Source: an uncultured Lachnospiraceae bacterium (GTDB lineage: Bacteria > Bacillota > Clostridia > Lachnospirales > Lachnospiraceae). From it: a DNA stretch of 64,000 nucleotides. The notes beneath the pieces are model-generated. The model saw nothing but the letters and a program-made list of their open reading frames with translations. It had not been told where the DNA came from and made no database searches. Location of the stretch: the NCBI GenBank assembly GCA_910577735.1, contig CAJTOO010000006.1, forward strand, positions 118,873 to 182,872. Reading direction: 5' to 3'. This document shows, piece after piece, positions 45,531-53,660 of this stretch (position 1 is the first letter of the stretch; each line of letters opens with the position of its first letter). The translations under genes and the position numbers were made by a program.

Positions 45531-46393
45531 CTCTGTTCCCCCTTTACTAACAACAGCATAATTTCATCTAACGATACATGGTCGATTACCACATCTTTGT
45601 ATTTCCTTTTTGCCGCTTTCCCGTCTGTAACCAGGACATCAATCTGATAATCCCGTTTCCGAAAGGCAATAATATCAGCAGGATCCAGTGAGAGAAATTG
45701 GTTTTCCCTGCAGCGCATAACGGCATACTGATAGATCAGCTCGTCCTTGGAGACGGTCATGATCAACCTACCATGATGGATAAAGGCGATATAGTCTGCA
45801 ACTTTTTCTAAATCACTTGTGATGTGTGAGGACAGGAGAATCGAATGATTTTCTTCCTGCACAAATGTGAGAAAAACATCCAGCATTTCATCACGCATGA
45901 CAGGATCTAAGCCGCTTGTTGCTTCGTCTAAAATCAATAACTGCGGATGATGGGACAGGGCCGCGGCAATGGCCAGTTTCATGGTCATGCCTCTGGAAAA
46001 ATATTTGATCTTCTGTTTCATCGGTAGATGAAAGTCCTCCAGATATTTTTGAAACAAGGCATGATCCCATTGGGTATAGAGTCCCGCCATGACTTTGTCT
46101 AATTGTCTGGGCGTATAATAGCCGGGAAAATTATCTCCGTCGTAAACCACGCCGATTTTTTCACGGATATCGGTATCCGTATCCTGCATCTGCTTTCCAA
46201 ACAGTTTGATGGTTCCGCCATCTTTACGGACTGTATTTAAGATACAGCCGATGGTGGTAGTCTTGCCTGCCCCGTTTTCTCCAACAAATCCCAGAATGGC
46301 GCCGTATGGCAGGGCAAAGGAAAGGGAATTCAGTGTAAAATCAGATTTGGGATAGGTCTTTTGGACCTGCTGTAATTCTAAGATATTCTCCAT
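45527..46393 (-). CDS. ABC transporter ATP-binding protein (YtrB-like)
   Basis: A 288-residue ATPase. Walker A GFVGENGAGKTTTIG near residues 35-49, signature FSRGMTMKLAIAAAL near 134-148 (a variant with SRGM in place of SGGQ, usual in this group), Walker B LLILDEATSGLDPVM near 153-167. The C-terminal extension of about 70 residues is family-typical. Middle gene of the GntR-ABC cassette. Confidence 0.92.
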   Translation of the reverse strand: MENILELQQVQKTYPKSDFTLNSLSFALPYGAILGFVGENGAGKTTTIGCILNTVRKDGGTIKLFGKQMQDTDTDIREKIGVVYDGDNFPGYYTPRQLDKVMAGLYTQWDHALFQKYLEDFHLPMKQKIKYFSRGMTMKLAIAAALSHHPQLLILDEATSGLDPVMRDEMLDVFLTFVQEENHSILLSSHITSDLEKVADYIAFIHHGRLIMTVSKDELIYQYAVMRCRENQFLSLDPADIIAFRKRDYQIDVLVTDGKAAKRKYKDVVIDHVSLDEIMLLLVKGEQR

Positions 46394-46446
46394 AGGGAAC
46401 CTCCATGATACGAAGTGTTTATTAGTTTTAGGATGTATGTATGGCG

Positions 46447-46824
46447 CTAGTCCGGATCTTCATAGAACAGGGCCAACAGTTCCGTTAATTTGGCGAGCGA
46501 AATATTGTTTGTCCGCCCAATCTCTGCGGCTGCCTGTAAATGCTCCTCGGCAATACGCTGTTGTTCTTCCTGATAAAATTCCCTGTTCTGTGCCGATACA
46601 AAACTTCCTCTGCCAACAGTGGTATCGATGAATCCGTCTCGCTGCAGATCTTCGTAGGCCTTTTGTACTGTGATAACGCTCACATGGATTGACTTTGCCA
46701 AAGACCGCATGGAAGGAATGGAATCACCGGCCTGCAATTCACCGCTCATGATCATGGCCTTGATCTGAGAAGTGATCTGCTCATAGATTGGTTTGTTGGC
46801 GTTGCTGCTGATTATGATTTCCAT
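46447..46824 (-). CDS. GntR-family regulator (YtrA-type)
   Basis: A 125-residue repressor with an N-terminal winged helix (PIYEQITSQIKAMIMSGEL near 13-31, then SMRSLAKSIHVSVITVQKAY near 42-61) and a short C-terminal dimerisation tail, the size of the YtrA subfamily. It heads an operon with an ABC ATPase and permease. A perfect palindrome overlaps its promoter, which fits autorepression with release on exposure to an envelope stress or antibiotic. Confidence 0.92.
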   Translation of the reverse strand: MEIIISSNANKPIYEQITSQIKAMIMSGELQAGDSIPSMRSLAKSIHVSVITVQKAYEDLQRDGFIDTTVGRGSFVSAQNREFYQEEQQRIAEEHLQAAAEIGRTNNISLAKLTELLALFYEDPD

Positions 46825-46866
46825 CTTTATCTGTACCCTCTTTCACAGTGCGCATCTGTTTTCTTA

Positions 46867-46891
46867 AATGTACTTATTGTACAAGTACATT
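46867..46891 (-). promoter_or_regulatory. Palindromic GntR operator
   Basis: A perfect 9-bp inverted repeat AATGTACTT / AAGTACATT with a 7-nt spacer, running up to and over the -10 box of the GntR operon promoter. YtrA-type repressors bind sites of this design. Confidence 0.7.
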
Positions 46892-46916
46892 ATAACAGCT
46901 GTGAGAGTTTTGTCAA
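46889..46916 (-). promoter_or_regulatory. Sigma-A promoter of the GntR-ABC operon
   Basis: Minus strand TTGACA (46916-46911), 16 nt, TATAAT (46894-46889): both hexamers perfect. The operator palindrome covers the -10. Confidence 0.85.
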
Positions 46917-46958
46917 TACAAACTATACTAAGATATTTGACAAGTCTGGTATGAGTTG

Positions 46959-46991
46959 TTAGAGATACTTTAGAGAAAATCCTGTTATGAT
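46959..46991 (+). promoter_or_regulatory. TTAGAGA direct-repeat promoter of the first lipoprotein gene
   Basis: TTAGAGA at 46959 and 46970 (7-bp half-sites, 4-bp gap, period 11), then TATGAT at 46986-46991. No -35 hexamer. The distances from the half-site starts to the -10 start are 27 and 16 nt, the same as at 47755. Confidence 0.65.
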
Positions 46992-47066
46992 GTGAAACTA
47001 TAGCAAACGAGGGTATGCATAGTAAAACAAAAAGACAGCCCTCAGGAAGGAAAAGGAGGCAGCGAG

Positions 47067-47732
47067 GTGAAAACAATTAAAAAGTGGATTATGGAAGTCT
47101 GTATGAGCATGGCACTTCTGATAGCATTGACAGGGTGTAGCCAAACCACGGAAGCACAACAGCAGACACAGGAGGAGATCAGAACCGATACGGACAATCA
47201 GGTGACCCCGGAAGTGTCAAAGGAACAGGAGGATGAGCAAAAAGAGGAGGAGAAAACAAGCCGCGAGCCAGAGCAGGCAGATGGGCAGTCGAAGGAGTCT
47301 GAGAAGCCAGAGCAGGCAGATGAACAGTCGAACGAGTCTGAGAAGCCAGAGCAGGCAGATGGGCAGCTCAACGAATCTGAGAATGAACAGACAGAACCGC
47401 GCAAAATTACGCCCAGTGAGGGAACAGAATACCTTGGCGGGAAAGTGCACAGCGTGGAGGATGATGGTATGGTTCTGGCCCAGACCACCGTGAGGGGAGT
47501 AGATGAGAGAGATATTATCCTGGTGGATGAGCAAGAGGCAAAGAAGATTCCTGTTAAATTTACAGAGGATACGAAAGTGGAACACTGGACCATAGAGGGC
47601 GGCGGCGCAGATATTGACATGAAGGAGGCCGCTTTATCGGATCTGCAGGCAGGTCTTGGTGTGGAACTGGAAGGATTTTATGAGGGAGACAATTTTGTGG
47701 CAACGAGGATTTTGATTGAGGTATACAAATAG
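47067..47732 (+). CDS. Acidic repeat lipoprotein with C-terminal OB-like domain
   Basis: A 221-residue lipoprotein. The signal sequence ends in the lipobox LTGC (lipidated Cys about 24). Residues 27-110 are a Glu/Gln/Ser-rich spacer with three 13-residue units (PEQADGQSKESEK type). The C-terminal 100 residues form a small beta domain, GGKVHSVEDDGMVLAQTTV then LSDLQAGLGVELEGFYEGD and ATRILIEV, the pattern of DUF5666-like domains. The start is GTG 47067 behind AAGGAGG. It heads a same-strand run of envelope genes and has a paralogue 73 nt downstream. Function unknown. Confidence 0.82.
   Translation: MKTIKKWIMEVCMSMALLIALTGCSQTTEAQQQTQEEIRTDTDNQVTPEVSKEQEDEQKEEEKTSREPEQADGQSKESEKPEQADEQSNESEKPEQADGQLNESENEQTEPRKITPSEGTEYLGGKVHSVEDDGMVLAQTTVRGVDERDIILVDEQEAKKIPVKFTEDTKVEHWTIEGGGADIDMKEAALSDLQAGLGVELEGFYEGDNFVATRILIEVYK
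47268..47384 (+). repeat. Three 39-bp tandem repeats in the first lipoprotein gene
   Basis: Units start at 47268, 47307 and 47346 and encode a 13-residue acidic unit. They form the spacer between the lipid anchor and the C-terminal domain, so copy number would set spacer length. Confidence 0.85.
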
Positions 47733-47754
47733 TGGCTGAAAGAGGAAAGATTTC

Positions 47755-47787
47755 TTAGAGATTCTTTAGAGAAAAATTTGGTATGAT
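47755..47787 (+). promoter_or_regulatory. TTAGAGA direct-repeat promoter of the second lipoprotein gene
   Basis: TTAGAGA at 47755 and 47766 (period 11), TATGAT at 47782-47787. Half-site to -10 distances are 27 and 16 nt, identical to 46959. It gives this gene its own start although it follows closely on the first lipoprotein gene. Confidence 0.65.
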
Positions 47788-47805
47788 AGGAAGGAGATTA
47801 TCAGA

Positions 47806-48441
47806 ATGATTTTACGGATGATGAAAAAGAGCAAAGCAATGTTGACGGTTATCTGCGTCATGATGATGTTGGCAGCAACGGGGTGCGGTAAGACGAAGGA
47901 GACGCCGATTCCTGTGGATATATCCTCGGAGAATACGCAGGATAGAGAGGATGCCCCAGAAGATTCCATCGATGAGGATGCAGGGGAAGATGGGAACCGG
48001 CAGGAGAAAGGACACACAGGCGAAGACGCCCAGGAAGATGCGAGTCAGCAAGAGAAAGGACACACAGATAAAGACGAAAAGGCAGAAGATGGCAGCTCAC
48101 AAGAAGGCCAGACTTCCGGGCGTGAGGAGTTAGCGGGCGATGTACAAAGTATGGGGCAGGACAGCTTTGTAATCTGCAAAGTGACAGAAGAGTCTGACGG
48201 CGTTGCCGTCGTTGCAGCGCCAGGGACTGAAGAGGCAGATGATCTGGTTACAGTATATGTAAATCAGAATTGTGTTTATCAATATGAGACAGTCAGAAAC
48301 GGGGGTGTCAATCCGGAGGATATTTCATCCCGAGAGGGTTCCTTTGGAGATTTGCAGGAAGGGATGTCGTGCTTAATAAAGGGCAGCTGGCGGGATGGTT
48401 CTTTCTATGCGGACAGTATTGTAATGATGGAGTTTGTCTAA
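47806..48441 (+). CDS. Second acidic lipoprotein, paralogue of the first
   Basis: A 211-residue lipoprotein with lipobox ATGC (lipidated Cys about 27), an acidic spacer (about 30-105) with an imperfect repeat around QEKGHT, and a C-terminal beta domain: LAGDVQSMGQDSFVICKV, then GDLQEGMSCLIKGSWRDG and YADSIVMMEFV. The last stretches align with the end of the first lipoprotein, so the two are likely paralogues. AAGGAG precedes ATG 47806; ATG 47818 is possible. Followed after 92 nt by the first propeller-binding-protein gene. Confidence 0.82.
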   Translation: MILRMMKKSKAMLTVICVMMMLAATGCGKTKETPIPVDISSENTQDREDAPEDSIDEDAGEDGNRQEKGHTGEDAQEDASQQEKGHTDKDEKAEDGSSQEGQTSGREELAGDVQSMGQDSFVICKVTEESDGVAVVAAPGTEEADDLVTVYVNQNCVYQYETVRNGGVNPEDISSREGSFGDLQEGMSCLIKGSWRDGSFYADSIVMMEFV

Positions 48442-48533
48442 AAGGGGTAATCGATGAGGCAGACGGATTTGGGATAATGGTACAGGTAATGAAGAAGAAT
48501 GCGACATACAGAAAGGCAGTGTGAGGGAAGGCT

Positions 48534-50966
48534 ATGAATCGGCATGTATATAAGAGTGGTATAGAATATAAGGTTAAGAAGAGGGGGAAGGTTCTGGCAG
48601 TCAGTCTTATTTTTTCCATGATGATCGGACTGCTTGGCGGCTGTGGGAATGGCGGTCAGGCGGCATCGTCCGATGATCAGGAAACGAAGGGCGCTGCAGC
48701 GGATATTAAGACAGCCGCGGACGGCACACAGGCGGATGCAGATGGTATGAATCATGAGAACAAGGCCATGGGACGGTATGTGGAGATTCCTGTGGATATT
48801 TCAGAGTATACAACCTTGTCCTGTGGTGTTACGCAGCTTACTGACGGCAGTCTTTTGATTCTGGATAGGGAAGCGGGGAAACTGGTGTCGGAGGATGTCG
48901 GTGAGACCTGGCGCGTGGAGGCAATCCCGGGGATTTCAGATCTTGCGGCTTTTACAAAGGACAATTACATCTTTACCATGAAAGCCAATCGGGACGGCAC
49001 GGTAGTGGTCTTATCTTCTCCAAATCCAGAGGGGGAAGAGACGTTTCATACGGGACTGCTTGTGGCAAGGCCGGATGGCAGTTCCCAGACAATTCAGGAA
49101 CTGAAGGCCGGAGAGGAAGGTTATGTATCGGATATCTGGTTCGGACCGGAGAATCGGTTGTTCGCCAGTATATTGGGTGACAGTGCCCTTTATGAAGTGG
49201 ATATGGACACTGGTGACATGCATAAATACCTGTCTCTCCCCAGCATGCCGGATCTTGTGCAGTTTCAGGGAGATTATATGATTCTGCTCACTTCGCAGGA
49301 CGGGATTACCTTCTATAATATGAAAGAAGAGGAGTGGGTGGATGATACGGTGCTGGCAGATTTCATGCGGCAGAATTATCTGGCCGATTATTATTGCAAT
49401 GATACTTTTACGGTCTATATGGTGCCGGGAGAAGAAAATATCATATATGTGGCAGGCAAGGGCGGCGTGTATCGGCATGTGATTGGCGGCAGTGCCATGG
49501 AGCAGATCATTGACGGTGCCTTGTCCAGTTTCAGCAATCCGTCTATGGGTATCGTGAATGTGATAACTTTGGATAATAATGAGTTTATGGTACTTTTTAA
49601 TGGCGGTAAATTGATTCGCTATGCTTACGATCCAGATGTCCCTACGGTGCCGGATGAGCTGGTGACGGTTTACTCTTTGCGGGAAGAAGATAAGGTGCGT
49701 CAGGCGATTGCCCAGTATCAGGCCCAGAATCCGCAGGCGTTTGTCAGGTATGAGGTAGGACTTAGCGGTTCGGATGCAGTGTCCGGGGAAGATGCTGTCA
49801 AGAAACTAAACACGGAGCTGATGTCTGGTGCAGGACCGGATATCTTGATTCTGGATGGCCTGCCGGCGGAATCCTATATAGATAAGGGTGTGCTTTTAGA
49901 CTTAAGCAATCATATCAGTAAAATGACAGGAGAACAGGAACTGCTGCCCAATATCGTGGAAAGTTTCCGACAGGACGGTAAGATTTACAGAATGCCGATT
50001 TCCTTTACCATACCGGCCATGCTTGGCAGGGCAGATGATAATGCACAGGTTCATGATCTGGCTTCTTTAGCAGATACCGTGGAGCGTCTGCGGAAAGAAA
50101 ACCCCGGAAAAGAGATTATCGGCATGTTTTCGGAAGAGGCGGCGGTGAAGTGGTTGCTGCCTGTCTCAGCGCCTGACTTTGTAAATGCATCAGGGGGGCT
50201 TGATGAACAGGTGATTTCAGATTATCTGGAGCAAATCAAGCGGATTTATACAGCGTCTTTGGAAGGTATTTCTGCTGCCGCACAGGAGTCTTATGCCCAC
50301 AGGCGGGAGTTGTACAACAAGGGAAGTGATCTTTATATAGAATCCTATAATAATGTGAGCAGTGGTGCGATGGATATTATCATGGGAGACATGGTGTTTG
50401 GCGCAGGTAATCTGAAGAATACGTATAGCTTTCAGGAGGCGGTCTCTGTCAACAGGATAGAAGGATATGAGGACATGAGGGTCACTCCACTGGACGGCCA
50501 TTGCAGTCATGTATTTATACCCGATGTGATGGTGGGAATCAATGCTTCTTCTTCACACAGGGAGGAGGCAGAGGCGTTTTTTGATGTGCTGATGAGTAAA
50601 GATGTACAGCAGCTTCTCTATGACGGATTTGTGGTCAACCAGGCAGCCTTGGAAAATCAGCTCAGTCCGGATTGGGTCATCTTATCAAACAGCGGCATGA
50701 ATGTGGAGTATGGCGAGGTGTCAAGCAGTATTGCTGCTTCTACGGGAGATGGCAGGGAATTTTACATGGAGATTTATATGCCGACGAGGGAAGAATATCA
50801 GGAATTATATGATATTCTCTGCGAACTTAACACGCCCTATCTGGCAGAATCGGTGGTGGAAGAAGCGATTGTGGAGTTTGGCGCGCAGTATCTGAGTGAA
50901 TATCTGTCTTTGGAGAAGGCTGTACAGAAGATTAAGAGCAAAGTGGATTTATATATGGCAGAGTAA
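48534..50966 (+). CDS. Large lipoprotein: BNR-type propeller fused to solute-binding domain (copy 1)
   Basis: An 810-residue lipoprotein. The signal ends in lipobox LGGC near residue 37. Residues about 75-370 have propeller-like repeats, including an Asp-box LVSEDVGETWRVEAIP near 115-130, and the blade RHVIGGSAMEQIIDGALSSF near 315-334. From about 380 to the end it resembles an ABC extracellular solute-binding protein: KLNTELMSGAGPDILILDGLP near 425-445, then a long mixed domain. Ordinary binding proteins are 400-450 residues, so this is a fusion. It shares the full layout with the next gene and lies upstream of two permease genes. Ligand unknown. Confidence 0.85.
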   Translation: MNRHVYKSGIEYKVKKRGKVLAVSLIFSMMIGLLGGCGNGGQAASSDDQETKGAAADIKTAADGTQADADGMNHENKAMGRYVEIPVDISEYTTLSCGVTQLTDGSLLILDREAGKLVSEDVGETWRVEAIPGISDLAAFTKDNYIFTMKANRDGTVVVLSSPNPEGEETFHTGLLVARPDGSSQTIQELKAGEEGYVSDIWFGPENRLFASILGDSALYEVDMDTGDMHKYLSLPSMPDLVQFQGDYMILLTSQDGITFYNMKEEEWVDDTVLADFMRQNYLADYYCNDTFTVYMVPGEENIIYVAGKGGVYRHVIGGSAMEQIIDGALSSFSNPSMGIVNVITLDNNEFMVLFNGGKLIRYAYDPDVPTVPDELVTVYSLREEDKVRQAIAQYQAQNPQAFVRYEVGLSGSDAVSGEDAVKKLNTELMSGAGPDILILDGLPAESYIDKGVLLDLSNHISKMTGEQELLPNIVESFRQDGKIYRMPISFTIPAMLGRADDNAQVHDLASLADTVERLRKENPGKEIIGMFSEEAAVKWLLPVSAPDFVNASGGLDEQVISDYLEQIKRIYTASLEGISAAAQESYAHRRELYNKGSDLYIESYNNVSSGAMDIIMGDMVFGAGNLKNTYSFQEAVSVNRIEGYEDMRVTPLDGHCSHVFIPDVMVGINASSSHREEAEAFFDVLMSKDVQQLLYDGFVVNQAALENQLSPDWVILSNSGMNVEYGEVSSSIAASTGDGREFYMEIYMPTREEYQELYDILCELNTPYLAESVVEEAIVEFGAQYLSEYLSLEKAVQKIKSKVDLYMAE

Positions 50967-51006
50967 AACTACTATACCGGATTATATCAACGTGGAGGAG
51001 TATTTG

Positions 51007-53565
51007 ATGTATAGAAGAAAGAATCTGGAACAGGTGAAGACAAAGGAAAGATGGACAGCTATGTGTCTGGCGGTGGTAACTGCCGTATCCCTGATGGGAT
51101 GCGGCAATTCCGCCGGCGGGGGTAAAGCAGCACAAAAGGAGGATATTCCAGGCAGTGGGGACGGGAAGGATGCAGTTGCTATGGGACGGTATGTGGAATC
51201 GATAACAGAGGTGGATGCCGGCTCGATCATGGACCTTGTGGAACTGTCTGACGGCCGGCTTGTGCTTTTGGAAGACGGCGCGGTGGGCCGGATGGTGTCT
51301 GCGGATGGCGGTATCACCTGGGAGGAGGACATGCTGCCTGGCTGGTATGCTCTTTTAGAGGCCGGAAACTTTATGACGGATATGAAAGCGTCTCCGGATG
51401 GAAGTGTGGCTCTTTTGTGCCGAAATTATAATGACAGATCAAGTACGGAAGAAGGACAGGAGGAAGCGAAAGGGGAAGCAGGAAAGTCAGAAGGGGAAGC
51501 AGAAGGGGAAGAAAAGACGGAAGAAAAAGCGGAAGGGGAAGAAGAAAAGTCAGAAGAACAGGCAGAAGAAGAGAAGACGAAAGAGGAAACAGAGGCAGAA
51601 CAGACAGAAGATGAGATAGCGGATATTGTGCTGCAGATGCCACAAGCGGATATGGGAGTATATCTGATTTCTCCCGATGGAAATGTGCGGTGGGCACAGC
51701 TTTCCCTGAAAGAGGAAGAGTATTTGAAGAGTTTATGTTTTTCAGAGGATGGCAGCAGGCTCTTTGCAGCCTCGATAGAAGGAAAGATTTATGAGATTGA
51801 TCGTAATACAGGGGATGGGAAACTGTTTATGACAGTGGACACCGCGCCGGATGTGTTCTGTGTCTGGGAAGACTATATGGCAGTCAAGAATGAAGATGAA
51901 GGGGTTTTCCTATATGATATGAACACGACAGAGCGGATTGTGGATGATGTGCTTTCTGATTTTGTAGAACAGAACTGTAAGGGAAACCCTAATACTATGT
52001 TTTTTACTTATACAATCTTTCCGGCAGAAGAAGAGAGCCTTTATCTGGTCTGTGATAAAGGAACATATCGGCATGTTATCGGCGGAACTGTCATGGAACA
52101 GGTGATCAATGGCGGCCTGTCCAGTTTCAGCGATCCAAGCATACATGTGGCAAAGATGATATGCGCTAAGAAAGCGGAAGGGTTTTTGACAGCGTTTTCC
52201 GAAGGGAGAATTTCAACCTTCACGTATGATTCCAATATCAGTACCACACCGTCACAAAAGCTCATAGCTTACAGTCTGACGGAGAGTGCTATTCTGCGGC
52301 AGGCGATCATTCGTTATCAGGCAAAACATCCTGATGTCTATGTAGAATATAAGGTGGGGATGAACGAAGAAGAAAGCGTCACCAGAGAAGACGCCATCAA
52401 GAAACTGAATGCGGAAATCATGGCGGGTAAAGGACCGGATTTCCTGATTTTAGATGGCCTGCCGGTGGACTCTTACATAAATAAAGGCGCCCTTATGGAT
52501 ATCAGTCCCTATCTGGCAGAATTGGAGAAAGAAGAGAAACTTTTATCTAATATAAAGGAAAGCTTTACCAAGGATGATAAAATCTGTGTCATGCCGGCAG
52601 CCTTTATGATCTCTATGTTTATGACCGAAGAAGAGAAGGTGACAGAAGTGTCGGACTTGTCCTCTCTGGCAGATATGGTGGAGGGGCTGAGAAGTCAGCA
52701 TCCTGGAGAAGAAGTCCTGGAGACTTATAGTGAGGAAATGCTGCTTAGCACGCTTATGCCGGTGTCCGCACCGCTTTGGCTTACGGAATCCGGGCAGTTA
52801 GATACGAAGGAGTTATCTGACTATCTGGAACAGACAAAGCGGATTTATGATGCCTGTATGGAGGGCCTGCCGGAAGAAGTTCTGGAAAAGTATCGCAGGA
52901 GAGCCGACAATACAAGTGTCATTGCAAGCACCGATGAGGTTGGCGCTTACAATGAACTGCAGGGCGGGGGAATCCAGATTGTAGCCGGTGAGATGCAGCT
53001 GTCTGTGGGAGCGCTTAGAAATGCGTATAATTACGCGTTTATGCAGTCGGTTAAAAAGACGGAGCAGGGAGAGAACTATCAATTGGCTTTGCTGCCCGGC
53101 AGTGTGAAGGATGCGTTCACACCGATAGGGCTTATGGGGATTAACGCCGTCTCACAGAATCCTGATCTGGCGGGAGGCTTGTTACAGGAAGCGCTTTCCA
53201 AGGAGTTGCAGAGTATGATTTATCCGTCCGGATTTCCTGTGAATGAGGCAGGACTATCGGAGTATCTGGAAAGTCTTGGCGGCATGCTGGCGAAAGAGGA
53301 AAGAACACCGGGAGAGCGATGTGGCGGATATGGTTTTGCGGCAGAGGACGGAAAGGTTATCAGCCTGATTGTATATGTGCCTACCAGCCAGGAGAGCCAG
53401 GCATTGTATGATATGCTTGCTTCGGTCCGCACACCATATCTGTCTGATGTGATCATGGAGGAGGCAGTGCTGGAAGCGGGTAAAATATATCTGCATGACA
53501 TGTGCAGCCTTGAAGAGGCCTTAGAGGCGATTCAGAAAAAAATACAAATCTATATGGCAGAGTAG
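51007..53565 (+). CDS. Large lipoprotein: BNR-type propeller fused to solute-binding domain (copy 2)
   Basis: An 852-residue paralogue of the previous protein. Lipobox LMGC at about residue 30; Asp-box VSADGGITWEEDM near 98-110; blade RHVIGGTVMEQVINGGLSSF near 357-376; binding-protein motif KLNAEIMAGKGPDFLILDGLP near 465-485. A Glu/Lys-rich segment of about 55 residues (about 147-203) is inserted between two blades and is absent from copy 1. ATG 51007 follows GGAGGAG; upstream in-frame codons overlap copy 1. Tandem duplication of the gene followed by divergence is likely, giving two ligand specificities for one permease pair. Confidence 0.85.
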   Translation: MYRRKNLEQVKTKERWTAMCLAVVTAVSLMGCGNSAGGGKAAQKEDIPGSGDGKDAVAMGRYVESITEVDAGSIMDLVELSDGRLVLLEDGAVGRMVSADGGITWEEDMLPGWYALLEAGNFMTDMKASPDGSVALLCRNYNDRSSTEEGQEEAKGEAGKSEGEAEGEEKTEEKAEGEEEKSEEQAEEEKTKEETEAEQTEDEIADIVLQMPQADMGVYLISPDGNVRWAQLSLKEEEYLKSLCFSEDGSRLFAASIEGKIYEIDRNTGDGKLFMTVDTAPDVFCVWEDYMAVKNEDEGVFLYDMNTTERIVDDVLSDFVEQNCKGNPNTMFFTYTIFPAEEESLYLVCDKGTYRHVIGGTVMEQVINGGLSSFSDPSIHVAKMICAKKAEGFLTAFSEGRISTFTYDSNISTTPSQKLIAYSLTESAILRQAIIRYQAKHPDVYVEYKVGMNEEESVTREDAIKKLNAEIMAGKGPDFLILDGLPVDSYINKGALMDISPYLAELEKEEKLLSNIKESFTKDDKICVMPAAFMISMFMTEEEKVTEVSDLSSLADMVEGLRSQHPGEEVLETYSEEMLLSTLMPVSAPLWLTESGQLDTKELSDYLEQTKRIYDACMEGLPEEVLEKYRRRADNTSVIASTDEVGAYNELQGGGIQIVAGEMQLSVGALRNAYNYAFMQSVKKTEQGENYQLALLPGSVKDAFTPIGLMGINAVSQNPDLAGGLLQEALSKELQSMIYPSGFPVNEAGLSEYLESLGGMLAKEERTPGERCGGYGFAAEDGKVISLIVYVPTSQESQALYDMLASVRTPYLSDVIMEEAVLEAGKIYLHDMCSLEEALEAIQKKIQIYMAE
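51448..51615 (+). repeat. Purine-rich low-complexity tract in copy 2
   Basis: About 170 bp that is almost all A and G on the plus strand, built from GAAGGGGAAG-like units. It encodes the Glu/Lys insert between propeller blades. Confidence 0.8.
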
Positions 53566-53660
53566 TTGTGTATGGATTTGTGAGGTTGGATGTAACGGAG
53601 CAGAATCAGAAAGGTTATTGTAAACGTGGAGTTTGGATGAAATGACAAGGAGTGCAGGGG

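Noticed and set aside
45527..46393. The nearby ABC ATPase as the missing energy subunit of the MalFG-like permeases.
   Set aside because: It is of the YtrB exporter type, lacks the MalK-type regulatory domain, and is in a separate repressed operon on the other strand.
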